From the NCBI GenBank assembly GCA_964637445.1, contig CAZWWS010000001.1:48528-112527 (forward strand): a stretch of DNA of 64,000 nt. The letters are read 5' to 3'. Both the position numbers and the translations under genes were made by a program. This DNA is from M3 sp964637445. GTDB taxonomy: Bacteria > Bacteroidota > Bacteroidia > Bacteroidales > Muribaculaceae. Numbering within the stretch: the first letter of the stretch is position 1; every line of letters begins with the position of its first letter. Shown here piece after piece: positions 7,990 through 15,892 of the stretch. The notes beneath the pieces were generated by a model. It was not told the DNA's origin, did not search any database, and was given only the letters and a program-made list of their open reading frames with translations.

Positions 7990-9987
7990 TTAGTCGCCCA
8001 TTGTACGAAGAAGTTCGTCGTTGTCGGTCGTACGCTCCATGCGGTCTTTGATAAATTCCATAGCTTCGATGGAGTTGCGGTCGGAGAGGAATCGACGAAG
8101 TATCCACATGCGGTTGAGTGTCTCCGGACGGAGCAGAAGATCGTCGCGACGTGTCGACGATGCAGTGATGTCGACGGCGGGGAATATGCGCTTGTTCGAC
8201 AACTTGCGGTCAAGTTGTAGTTCCATGTTACCTGTACCCTTAAATTCTTCGAAGATCACTTCATCCATCTTCGAAGATGTCTCGGTGAGTGCAGTTGCGA
8301 TGATAGTGAGCGAGCCTCCGTTTTCGATGTTACGCGCAGCGCCGAAGAATCGTTTTGGCTTTTGGAGTGCATTTGCATCGACACCACCGGAGAGTATCTT
8401 ACCCGATGCAGGAGAAACGGTGTTGTACGCACGTGCAAGTCGTGTGATAGAGTCGAGAAGTATCACCACATCGTGCCCACATTCCACCATGCGCTTTGCT
8501 TTTTCGAGTACGATTGATGCAATCTTTACATGGCGATCAGCCGGCTCATCAAAAGTAGAAGCGATAACTTCGGCATTTACCGAGCGGCTCATGTCGGTCA
8601 CCTCTTCCGGACGCTCGTCGATGAGAAGAATGATAATATAGGTGTCGGGGTGATTCTCTGCGATAGCGTTGGCTATATCTTTCAAGAGAATTGTTTTACC
8701 GGTCTTGGGGGGAGCTACAATAAGAGCGCGTTGTCCTTTACCAATAGGAGAGAACATATCAACCACACGAGTAGAAAGGTTGCATGAACGTCCCGAGGTG
8801 AGGTCGAATTTTTCATCCGGGAATAGGGGAGTGAGATGCTCGAATGGCACTCGGTCGCGAATGTATTCGGGTGAACGTCCGTTGACACGAAGCACTGTGC
8901 TTAGAGGAAAATATTTTTCTCCTTCTTTTGGGGGACGGATTGTACATTCTACGACATCACCGGCCTTGAGACCTGCTTGCTTGATTTGCCCTTGGGTGAC
9001 GTAGATGTCATCGGGCGAAGCAAGATAGTTGTAATCGCTTGAACGAAGGAAGCCATAACCCTCTGGCATCACTTCGAGCACACCAATAGCATTTAGAATG
9101 CCGTCGAACACATATTTTGGTTCTTGAGGCTCTTGTTGTTTTTGCTGATTGGCATTGTTGTTATTATTGTTGCGATTTTTCTTTTTCTTACCTTGTTGCT
9201 GCTGTTGAGGCTTTGGCTCTTGTCCCGGCTCATGGATGATGATGGGAGCTGTAGCTGCTGCAATGGCTGCTGCGGCAGCGGCTTCTTCTTTTTCGCGTTG
9301 CGAGCGTGGCACAAAACGACGACCTTCAGTGCGGGGAAAAAACGAGCTGAGCGATGAATTTTTAGGGCTGAAGTCCATCTTGGGTTTAGCCTCTTCGGTA
9401 GCCGGTGCATTATTTTCATCGGTAGCGGTGACCGGCTCTGCTTGTTGTGAAGCGTCTTTTGGGTCTGCTACAGGCTGCGGATTTTCGTTATTTTCTGCCG
9501 ATATTTCGCGTGGAAGCGGAGGGGTGAGGGTGAGATCATCGTCATCGGAATTAATATCGATGGGCGTTTGTTGATGTTGCTCCGCCTCAGCCGGAGCCTC
9601 AACTTCGGGTTGTGCTTTTGGCTTGCGCGCACGACGCTTAGTCTGCTTTTCGCCGGCAGCCTCTTCTTTATTATTTGATGCGGTTGGCTCGGGTTGAGCA
9701 ACTGCAACTTCTGTCTGTCCTACTTTATTGTCTTTTTCGGAAGATGTGTTTTGCTCGGTAGCTTTTTCTGCAACCGGAGCTTTTTCTTTTTTTGCTTTGG
9801 GTTCTTTGGCGGGACGACGCTTTTTCTCCGAAGCCGACGATGTGGCTACGTTGATAGCTTGTTGGTCGAGTATTTTGTAAATGAGGTCGTCTTTTTCTGT
9901 CGAATCGACCTTTTTCAGTCCCATGGATTCAGCAACGTTATGAAGCTCTGCTTCGCTCATTGCGTTGAGATCGGAGATATTATACAT
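7990..9987 (-). CDS. rho: transcription termination factor Rho with a long disordered insert
   Basis: Hexameric RNA helicase that ends transcription. It has a Rho_N helical domain (about 1-45), then a low-complexity insert (about 48-288) rich in Ala/Glu/Lys/Pro and ending in poly-Gln, Lys-rich and poly-Asn stretches, then the cold-shock RNA-binding domain (about 293-375) and the RecA-type ATPase with the P-loop APPKTGKT at 425-432. At 665 residues it is far longer than the roughly 420 of E. coli Rho, entirely because of the insert. Disordered inserts are known in Bacteroides Rho, where they have been linked to phase separation. A consensus promoter lies about 170 nt upstream, leaving a long leader. 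ybaK, aroC and the radical SAM gene follow closely. Confidence 0.96.
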   Translation of the reverse strand: MYNISDLNAMSEAELHNVAESMGLKKVDSTEKDDLIYKILDQQAINVATSSASEKKRRPAKEPKAKKEKAPVAEKATEQNTSSEKDNKVGQTEVAVAQPEPTASNNKEEAAGEKQTKRRARKPKAQPEVEAPAEAEQHQQTPIDINSDDDDLTLTPPLPREISAENNENPQPVADPKDASQQAEPVTATDENNAPATEEAKPKMDFSPKNSSLSSFFPRTEGRRFVPRSQREKEEAAAAAAIAAATAPIIIHEPGQEPKPQQQQQGKKKKNRNNNNNNANQQKQQEPQEPKYVFDGILNAIGVLEVMPEGYGFLRSSDYNYLASPDDIYVTQGQIKQAGLKAGDVVECTIRPPKEGEKYFPLSTVLRVNGRSPEYIRDRVPFEHLTPLFPDEKFDLTSGRSCNLSTRVVDMFSPIGKGQRALIVAPPKTGKTILLKDIANAIAENHPDTYIIILLIDERPEEVTDMSRSVNAEVIASTFDEPADRHVKIASIVLEKAKRMVECGHDVVILLDSITRLARAYNTVSPASGKILSGGVDANALQKPKRFFGAARNIENGGSLTIIATALTETSSKMDEVIFEEFKGTGNMELQLDRKLSNKRIFPAVDITASSTRRDDLLLRPETLNRMWILRRFLSDRNSIEAMEFIKDRMERTTDNDELLRTMGD

Positions 9988-10156
9988 AAATGATATGAAA
10001 ATAATATAGGTATGACGATATTATAATCATCTGATGATACTGTGCATTGATGCGACGTCGTATCGTAGATATAAAATTTGTAGTTAAAAAGGGAATTGGG
10101 CGCATCCGATACATATTGGCTACATTATTTTTGCCCATAGGATGCTAATGATGATG
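9988..10156 (-). promoter_or_regulatory. long 5' leader of rho
   Basis: Between the promoter at 10157-10187 and the rho start there is about 165 nt without a gene. Rho is autoregulated by premature termination in other bacteria, so a long leader is a plausible site for that. A short palindrome CGACGTCG is present, but no strong hairpin or U-tract was found. The regulatory role is inference. Confidence 0.35.
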
Positions 10157-10187
10157 CAAAGTTAGCACCATTTGTTGAATAAACAAA
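10157..10187 (-). promoter_or_regulatory. rho promoter (TTTG-N19-TAACTTTG)
   Basis: Read on the minus strand, TTTG at 10184-10187 and TAACTTTG at 10157-10164 are exactly 19 bp apart, the ideal Bacteroidota arrangement. Confidence 0.8.
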
Positions 10188-10206
10188 CTTTTGACAAAAA
10201 AAGTTG

Positions 10207-10238
10207 AAAAAAACGACATTTTTCAACGAAAAATGTCG
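10207..10238 (-). terminator. miaB intrinsic terminator
   Basis: A perfect 11-bp stem (10214-10224 with 10228-10238) has a 3-nt loop and is followed on the minus strand by seven T. It lies just upstream of the rho promoter and insulates it from miaB transcription. Confidence 0.9.
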
Positions 10239-10268
10239 CTTTCTGTGGCTGATGGAGTATGCAGTCGA

Positions 10269-11633
10269 TTACTCGGCAAGATGCCCGATAAGAGTGGCTG
10301 ATGAGGCTTCGTCGATGGTGACTTGTACTATGTCGCCTACACGATAGTTGCCACGTGGGAACACTACGGTTTTGTTTTGCTGTGTGCGTCCCACAAATTG
10401 GTCGCGAGAGCGTTTTGATACACCTTCCACCAAAACGTCGAATGTACGTCCTATATCACGACGATTTGACTCTGCCGAAAGCTCGTTTTGCAACGCAATC
10501 ATTCGGTTGAGCCGGTCGATTTTCACGTCTTCGGCCACATTGTCGGGTAGATGTTTCGATGCCATAGTGCCCGGCCGTTCTGAATATTTAAACATGAAAG
10601 CAGAGTCAAATCCTACTTCGCGCATGAGGCTGAGTGTCTCTTGGAAGTCTTCTTCGCTCTCATCGTGAAATCCGGTAAACATATCGGTGGAGATGCCGCA
10701 ATCGGGGATGGCTCGGCGTATGGCTGCGATGCGGTCGAGATACCATGCACGGGTATAGTGACGATTCATCGCTTTCAGCACCTTGTCAGAACCGGACTGC
10801 ACTGGCAGATGTATGTGGTTGCAAATGTTTGGATAGCGAGCTATTACGGCGATAATGTCGTCGGTCATGTCTTTGGGGTGCGACGTTGTGAAGCGAATGC
10901 GCATATCTGGAGCCGCCTCTGCTACCATGGCGAGGAGTTGAGCAAATCCAATGATGCTGCCATCATCGCTCTTATAACGAAATGAGTTGACGTTCTGTCC
11001 GAGCAACGTCGCTTCTTTGTAGCCTTTGCTGCGAAGATCGGCAAGCTCGTTGAGTATCGATTGTGGCTCGCGTGAGCGTTCACGTCCGCGAGTGTAGGGC
11101 ACGATGCAATACGAACAGAAGTTATTGCACCCTCTCATTATGCTGATAAATCCCGATACAACGTTTCCTGTGATACGCATAGGGATTATATCTCTATAGG
11201 TCTCGGTAGTGCTTAGCTCGATGTTGATAGCTTTTTCGCCAGCTTCTACTGCTCCAAATAGGTTAGGGAGGTCGAGATAAGAGTCCGGACCGGCCACGAG
11301 GTCTACACCATGGTCGTTGATGAGGGTGTCTTTTACGCGCTCTGCCATGCAGCCGATTACGCCTATGATCAATCGGCTGTCGCGACGTTTGCGTCGCAGC
11401 GATGCGATGTATTGTAGTCGCGAGAATATCTTTTGCTCGGCATTGTCGCGGATAGAACATGTGTTGAGCAACACGGCGTCAGCTTCCTCTACGGTGTCGA
11501 CTGTCGTATAGCCTGCCATCTTCATCACGGATGCTACCACTTCGCTGTCGGCCACGTTCATCTGGCAACCATAAGTTTCGATGCATAGTCGCTTGTCGGC
11601 AGCACTCATATCTGTCTTGTTTAAGTCGGTCAT
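10269..11633 (-). CDS. miaB: tRNA-2-methylthio-N6-dimethylallyladenosine synthase
   Basis: Radical SAM methylthiotransferase that adds a methylthio group to i6A37 of tRNAs reading UNN codons. The N-terminal UPF0004 domain carries cluster cysteines in ETYGCQMN and NTCSIRDNAEQK. The radical SAM core has RGCNNFCSYCIVPYTRG, and the C-terminal TRAM domain closes the protein at about 385-454. The 454-residue length is standard. A -7 element lies at 11711-11718, giving a leader of roughly 70 nt, and a strong terminator follows, so the gene is monocistronic. Confidence 0.96.
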   Translation of the reverse strand: MTDLNKTDMSAADKRLCIETYGCQMNVADSEVVASVMKMAGYTTVDTVEEADAVLLNTCSIRDNAEQKIFSRLQYIASLRRKRRDSRLIIGVIGCMAERVKDTLINDHGVDLVAGPDSYLDLPNLFGAVEAGEKAINIELSTTETYRDIIPMRITGNVVSGFISIMRGCNNFCSYCIVPYTRGRERSREPQSILNELADLRSKGYKEATLLGQNVNSFRYKSDDGSIIGFAQLLAMVAEAAPDMRIRFTTSHPKDMTDDIIAVIARYPNICNHIHLPVQSGSDKVLKAMNRHYTRAWYLDRIAAIRRAIPDCGISTDMFTGFHDESEEDFQETLSLMREVGFDSAFMFKYSERPGTMASKHLPDNVAEDVKIDRLNRMIALQNELSAESNRRDIGRTFDVLVEGVSKRSRDQFVGRTQQNKTVVFPRGNYRVGDIVQVTIDEASSATLIGHLAE

Positions 11634-11700
11634 ATAAAAAAGTTGCCCTTCCTTAAGGCGGTTAATCGTCTAAATTCTTGCTATAATAACGATAAATCAG

Positions 11701-11718
11701 TAATTTTGTGCAAAATTA
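11701..11718. promoter_or_regulatory. back-to-back divergent -7 elements forming an inverted repeat
   Basis: TAATTTTG (plus strand, 11701-11708) and its exact inverted copy CAAAATTA (11711-11718) are separated by 2 bp. The plus copy serves the small gene starting at 11729, with a TTG box 20 bp upstream at 11678-11680. The minus copy points at miaB. Confidence 0.65.
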
Positions 11719-11728
11719 CAAAATTGCG

Positions 11729-12103
11729 ATGGATTATTTGAAAACAATTATCGGAATTGTGGTAGGTGGACTCGTAATTTGGTCGCAAATTGCCGAGTCG
11801 CGGGCAAAGCAACGTCGCAAAGCTGAGGCTGCCAAACGCTCGCAGTCGTTTCCGTTTGATGCCGATTGGTCGACATTTACGGATGATTATGAGCCTCTGT
11901 CGCGCAATCATTTTCAGCCCGCCAATGCTGCCCCGATTGATACGAAAGTGGAAGAGGGACAGCGTGTAACCTCTGATATGCCACCTATTCCGGTTTCTAC
12001 CGAGCCAAAATCCAACAGCGCTTCGGCTTCGACCGAGAGTGCCGATATGGAGCGGTGGCGTAGAGCAATAATCGATTCTGAAATACTTAAAACTAAATTC
12101 TAA
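11729..12103 (+). CDS. small membrane-anchored protein of unknown function
   Basis: A 124-residue protein with one N-terminal hydrophobic segment (about residues 2-18) followed by a basic stretch (RAKQRRKAEAAKR) and a low-complexity Ser/Ala/Pro-rich tail. By the positive-inside rule the tail would be cytoplasmic. I chose ATG 11729 over an in-frame GTG at 11708 because the GTG lies inside the -7 element. A CoA-transferase gene follows after 28 bp. No family is recognised. Confidence 0.7.
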   Translation: MDYLKTIIGIVVGGLVIWSQIAESRAKQRRKAEAAKRSQSFPFDADWSTFTDDYEPLSRNHFQPANAAPIDTKVEEGQRVTSDMPPIPVSTEPKSNSASASTESADMERWRRAIIDSEILKTKF

Positions 12104-12131
12104 AAATAAACCAAAAAAACGTATTACTACA

Positions 12132-13628
12132 ATGGCTTTTCCTATTATTTCGGCTCAACAAGCTGCCGAGTTGATAAAGAATGGTGACAACGTAGGATTT
12201 TCAGGTTTCACCGCCTCCGGTACTCCGAAGGTCGTGACCGAAGCCCTCGCTGAGAAAGCAGTGAAAGAACATGAAGCAGGTCGTGAATTTAAGATCAATA
12301 TTTTCACCGGCGCTTCTACCAACGACCATGTCGATGGGGCTTTGGCTCGTGCCAACGCGATCAATATCCGCACTCCCTATCAAAGCTGCCCCGACCTTCG
12401 CAAGCGTCTCAACGCTCACGATGCTCATTATTTCGACCTCCATCTCTCTGAGCTCGCTCAGAAGATGCGCTACGGCACTTTTGGCAAGATCAATGTGGCT
12501 ATCATCGAAGCTGCCGACATCACCGACGATGGCGAAATTCTTCTCGGAACAGGTATGGGTATCGCTCCCACCATTGCGAAGATGGCCGATATTATTATCG
12601 TAGAGCTCAACGAAGCAATCCCTATGTCTATTCGCGGATTGCACGACGTCTATATGCCTCTCGACCCACCTTATCGTCGCGAGATCCCTATCTACAAGCC
12701 GAGCGACCGCATCGGTTCTACTGTTTTGAAAGTTGATCCCAAGAAAGTAGTAGGGATTGTGAAGTCAAACTCTACCGATGGAGTCAAAGGCTTTGCTGCG
12801 CTCGACGAGACCACAATGCAAATCGGTGCCAACGTGTGCAACTTTATCCTTTCGCAACTCCATACCGGTGCGCTCCCTAAAGAGTTCCTTCCAATGCAGA
12901 GCGGTGTGGGCAATATTGCAAATGCAGTTCTTTTCGGCATTGGTGAAAGCAAAGAGTTTCCCACATTTGAGATGTACACCGAGGTGATACAAGATGCGGT
13001 GGTCGATTTGATGGAGAAGGGCAAATGTCGCTTCGGTAGCACATGCTCGCTGACATTGTCTGACGACAAGATGCACGAGGTATTCTCAAATATGGATTTT
13101 TTCCACGACAAGTTTGTGATTCGTCCCGGCGAAATTTCCAACAGCCCCGAAATCATACGCCGTCTCGGCCTCATCACGATGAACACTGCGCTCGAAGCCG
13201 ACATTTTCGGTAACATCAATTCTACCCACGTCGTAGGAACGAAGATGATGAATGGTATCGGCGGGTCGGGCGACTTTACTCGCAATGCTTACCTCTCTAT
13301 CTTCTCATGCCCCTCAATCCAAAAGGGCGGTTTGATCTCGACAATCGTACCGATGGTGTCGCACATGGATCACAGCGAACATTCTGTCGACGTGCTTATC
13401 ACTGACCAAGGAGTTGCCGACCTTCGCGGAAAAGACCCTGTACAACGCGCTGAGAGCATCATCGAAAACTGCGTCAACCCGATGTATAAAGAGCTCCTTT
13501 GGGACTACTTGCGCATGGGCAAGGGCGGTCAAACACCACACTCGCTCAGCGCCGCATTCGCATTCCACACCGAGTTTGCCGAATCGGGCGATATGAGCAA
13601 AGTCGACTGGGCTAAATACTCAAAATAA
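12132..13628 (+). CDS. acetyl-CoA hydrolase / succinate:acetate CoA-transferase family protein
   Basis: A 498-residue class I CoA-transferase of the Cat1/AarC/Ach1 group. Such enzymes move CoA between acetate and succinate or propionate and fit fermentative end-product metabolism. Visible features are the N-terminal GFTASGTPK loop, the MYTEV segment at about 281-285 whose Glu284 is the likely catalytic glutamate, and the GIGGSGDFTRNAYLS block. Codons are strongly biased to C-ending forms (ATC, CTC, TTC, AAC, GAC), unlike most neighbours, suggesting very high expression. It may share the promoter at 11701. Exact substrate preference cannot be read from sequence. Confidence 0.88.
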   Translation: MAFPIISAQQAAELIKNGDNVGFSGFTASGTPKVVTEALAEKAVKEHEAGREFKINIFTGASTNDHVDGALARANAINIRTPYQSCPDLRKRLNAHDAHYFDLHLSELAQKMRYGTFGKINVAIIEAADITDDGEILLGTGMGIAPTIAKMADIIIVELNEAIPMSIRGLHDVYMPLDPPYRREIPIYKPSDRIGSTVLKVDPKKVVGIVKSNSTDGVKGFAALDETTMQIGANVCNFILSQLHTGALPKEFLPMQSGVGNIANAVLFGIGESKEFPTFEMYTEVIQDAVVDLMEKGKCRFGSTCSLTLSDDKMHEVFSNMDFFHDKFVIRPGEISNSPEIIRRLGLITMNTALEADIFGNINSTHVVGTKMMNGIGGSGDFTRNAYLSIFSCPSIQKGGLISTIVPMVSHMDHSEHSVDVLITDQGVADLRGKDPVQRAESIIENCVNPMYKELLWDYLRMGKGGQTPHSLSAAFAFHTEFAESGDMSKVDWAKYSK

Positions 13629-13650
13629 TCCTCATCCCCCTAGAAACCAA

Positions 13651-13680
13651 ACAAGCGAGCCAACTCTCCGGCTCGCTTGT
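13651..13680. terminator. hairpin between convergent genes
   Basis: A perfect 11-bp GC-rich stem, ACAAGCGAGCC (13651-13661) with GGCTCGCTTGT (13670-13680), encloses an 8-nt loop. No long T-run follows on either strand, so it is a terminator-like hairpin shared by the CoA-transferase and the opposing small gene. Confidence 0.7.
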
Positions 13681-13687
13681 CGTATAT

Positions 13688-14104
13688 TTACATGTTAAGG
13701 TTGTAAAAGTAAATTCCGGAATTCCTCTCGAACTCCGGAATTCCTAATAATTTTGCAATTTGAGCAATATCTTTTGAATAAGTCCATCTCGAAAGTCCTT
13801 TGTGCCAAATGAGATTTGATGGTGTCAATGTATCATTTTGAGAGTTGAAATGTGGAATATGGTGATGGTTGAGCGAAATCGACAATTCAGACTCTCGTTT
13901 GAACTTAGCGAGTTGCTCGGCCGAGTTGTCGAGAGTGGTTTTGATGATGAAATATTTGCCGGTTTTTTTGATGTGATAGAGCCACGCATGCGATGTAGAG
14001 CGAAGAAGCACCGGGTCGCTGTAGCTGCCGCTAAAATCTATTTCGATTGCTTCTGCCGAGCCGGAGAAGCCGCATCCGAACGCAATAGCTATGTCGTGGG
14101 GCAA
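13688..14104 (-). CDS. small protein resembling a protein-kinase N-lobe; possible remnant
   Basis: A 138-residue protein. Residues about 40-85 resemble the N-lobe of a Ser/Thr kinase: a beta-strand KYFIIKTT with a candidate VAIK-type lysine, then a helix FKRESELS with a candidate Glu, then SLNHHHI. The expected HRD, DFG and C-lobe are absent. The tail WTYSKDIAQIAKLLGIP could be a short residual helix or something unrelated. It may be a kinase gene with an internal deletion or a genuine small domain. It sits 27 bp downstream of the DUF6377 regulator and is probably cotranscribed with it. Confidence 0.45.
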   Translation of the reverse strand: MPHDIAIAFGCGFSGSAEAIEIDFSGSYSDPVLLRSTSHAWLYHIKKTGKYFIIKTTLDNSAEQLAKFKRESELSISLNHHHIPHFNSQNDTLTPSNLIWHKGLSRWTYSKDIAQIAKLLGIPEFERNSGIYFYNLNM

Positions 14105-14131
14105 CGAAATGGGTTGACTACGCTCGACGTG

Positions 14132-15778
14132 TTAGGCGAGTGAACTGATGGTCATGATACGCTCTTCAAAGTCATCGCGATAGAGTGATTGATTTTTGAT
14201 ACGCGACCGATAGGTGTAGATAGTCGACACTGAGCAGCGGAGGAAGTTGGCTATCTTCGTGCAATCATTGATGCCAAGACGTACCAAGGCATACATACGA
14301 AGCTCGGTGTTGAGCTTCTCGGTAGGTTTGGGTATTATGCGCTTCTCTTCGGTAAACATACTATTGACCGACTCTACAAACGTAGGGAATATGCTTAAGA
14401 ATGATTCATCGAAGTTACGATAAAATTCGGTGTATGAGTCATCGATAAATTGTTTTGATTTTAGCGTTCGCGTCACCTCATCAATCTTACCGGTCATTGC
14501 TTTGCGGTTGAGCATCTTGCGGTAGGAGTCCATCTCGGAAATGTAGGTTGAGCACAGTTCGATGAATCGACCGATATATTCCTCTTTGATGCAATTTGAT
14601 TCGCGAAGCGATGTGCACATCTCCTGTTGCTGACGATTGACCGTGAGCAACTCCTCATTAAGCTTGTTGAGTTCGGCGTTTATCTCTTTCATTTTGTCGT
14701 GTGCGCGCGACACTCGTTTCATTTGTCGGAAAATGAGATATATCGCAACTACAAGAAAAACCGATAGAATGCTGATTACAAATAGATAAGTCTTTACTTT
14801 GCGATGCTGTATGTCTTGAATCTCTTGGTGGGCTTCGTCGATCATAGGGAGCATACGTGTGGATTGCATATTGCGCATTCTTCCGTTGAAGAATGTTGCG
14901 TCGGCAAGACTTTTCTTTACATATCTGTTCGCACGAGCCAAGTCTCCTGATTCATACAGCATTTCGGCTATTTGTCGCAGGGCGGTGTTCTCTTTAGTGA
15001 CGCTTTTGATGTCGGCAATTGCGCTTCTAATGAGCCAAGCCATCCGTTCATTAGTGTTGTTCTCTAACTCGAATGCGTAAGATAACGTGGAGCACACTAC
15101 GGCATATTCGCGCGAATTGTCCGGAATGCTGTCGGCATAGTTTTGAAGTAGAATTTTCGCCTTTGATAGTTGCCCTTGTTGTATAAACCCTTGTGTCGTA
15201 GTAATCAATTGGTTGAATGTGCTTGGCTGTAGGAGAGCCATAGACGAATCACGATACACTTTCACCTTGTTGAGGTATTGTGGAGTGTACTCATCATCGT
15301 GAGAATACTCTGACAGATAGAGATACGTGTTTTCGATGGTTTTATAGTATTCGGTCAGCTGCTCCTTCGTTAATGTGGAGCGGTCGATAGCTCTGATTTG
15401 GACAATGCTCTCGGTGAATAATCCGGATCGAGATAGAATACGCACTTTTTTTATTTGTGCATAGTTAATCCAATCTTGTCTTTTTGCCTGTCGGCCGAGA
15501 GTAAGGCTCAAATTGATGTAATAGCGAGCCGAATCGCATATATACGATTCGTATTCTGTGTACAGACGTCGATAGATTCTATATCGCTCATCGTCTGCAA
15601 GGCTTGATTTACTCAATTCATTCTTGATAATGTCAATATGTAATCTCTTTTCTTTTTCATACTCATCGCTATTGGCTATTGTCGCATCAAGCTCTTTAAG
15701 TAGTGAATCGCATGTTGTAGCTGCTTCGATTGACGTAACGGCTGCGATGAAAAATATGAGAGATAAAATTCTGTTCAT
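14132..15778 (-). CDS. DUF6377-type transmembrane regulator with C-terminal HTH
   Basis: A 548-residue protein with a signal peptide (about 1-19), a periplasmic region of TPR-like helices (about 40-320), one membrane segment (about 330-350, VFLVVAIYLIF), a coiled-coil stretch and a C-terminal region holding a LuxR-like helix-turn-helix (INDCTKIANFLRCSVSTIYTYR is split across the motif). This matches Bacteroidales DUF6377 proteins, which look like one-piece membrane sensors or regulators. The divergent position next to carbohydrate-binding proteins suggests a role in sensing a nutrient, but the signal is unknown. It has its own promoter at 15804-15835. Confidence 0.8.
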   Translation of the reverse strand: MNRILSLIFFIAAVTSIEAATTCDSLLKELDATIANSDEYEKEKRLHIDIIKNELSKSSLADDERYRIYRRLYTEYESYICDSARYYINLSLTLGRQAKRQDWINYAQIKKVRILSRSGLFTESIVQIRAIDRSTLTKEQLTEYYKTIENTYLYLSEYSHDDEYTPQYLNKVKVYRDSSMALLQPSTFNQLITTTQGFIQQGQLSKAKILLQNYADSIPDNSREYAVVCSTLSYAFELENNTNERMAWLIRSAIADIKSVTKENTALRQIAEMLYESGDLARANRYVKKSLADATFFNGRMRNMQSTRMLPMIDEAHQEIQDIQHRKVKTYLFVISILSVFLVVAIYLIFRQMKRVSRAHDKMKEINAELNKLNEELLTVNRQQQEMCTSLRESNCIKEEYIGRFIELCSTYISEMDSYRKMLNRKAMTGKIDEVTRTLKSKQFIDDSYTEFYRNFDESFLSIFPTFVESVNSMFTEEKRIIPKPTEKLNTELRMYALVRLGINDCTKIANFLRCSVSTIYTYRSRIKNQSLYRDDFEERIMTISSLA

Positions 15779-15803
15779 GGTAGACGGGATTTGCGTAATA
15801 TCG

Positions 15804-15835
15804 CAAAGTTAGAATTTTTTGATGTAACCGACAAA
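15804..15835 (-). promoter_or_regulatory. promoter of the DUF6377 gene
   Basis: On the minus strand, TTTG (15832-15835) and TAACTTTG (15804-15811) are 20 bp apart; the ATG is 26 bp from the -7 box. Confidence 0.75.
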
Positions 15836-15836
15836 T

Positions 15837-15871
15837 AAAAAAGTTCGGGAAGCTACGATAGCCTCCCGAAC
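15837..15871 (-). terminator. terminator of the SGNH/CBM26 gene
   Basis: A 12-bp stem (15843-15854 with 15860-15871, one G-T pair) with a 5-nt loop is followed on the minus strand by six T (15837-15842). Confidence 0.88.
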
Positions 15872-15892
15872 CGGAAAAACAGTAGGGTTAGA

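Noticed and set aside
8021..8641. 206-codon open frame on the plus strand inside rho
   Set aside because: It is antisense to the ATPase domain of Rho and has the serine/arginine-rich look of a shadow frame, with no promoter.
9124..9574. Plus-strand open frames opposite the Rho insert
   Set aside because: They arise from the repetitive, low-complexity codons of the rho insert and do not resemble a protein.
12692..13285. 197-codon frame antisense to the CoA-transferase
   Set aside because: The strong codon bias of the real gene removes stops on the opposite strand; no family features are seen.
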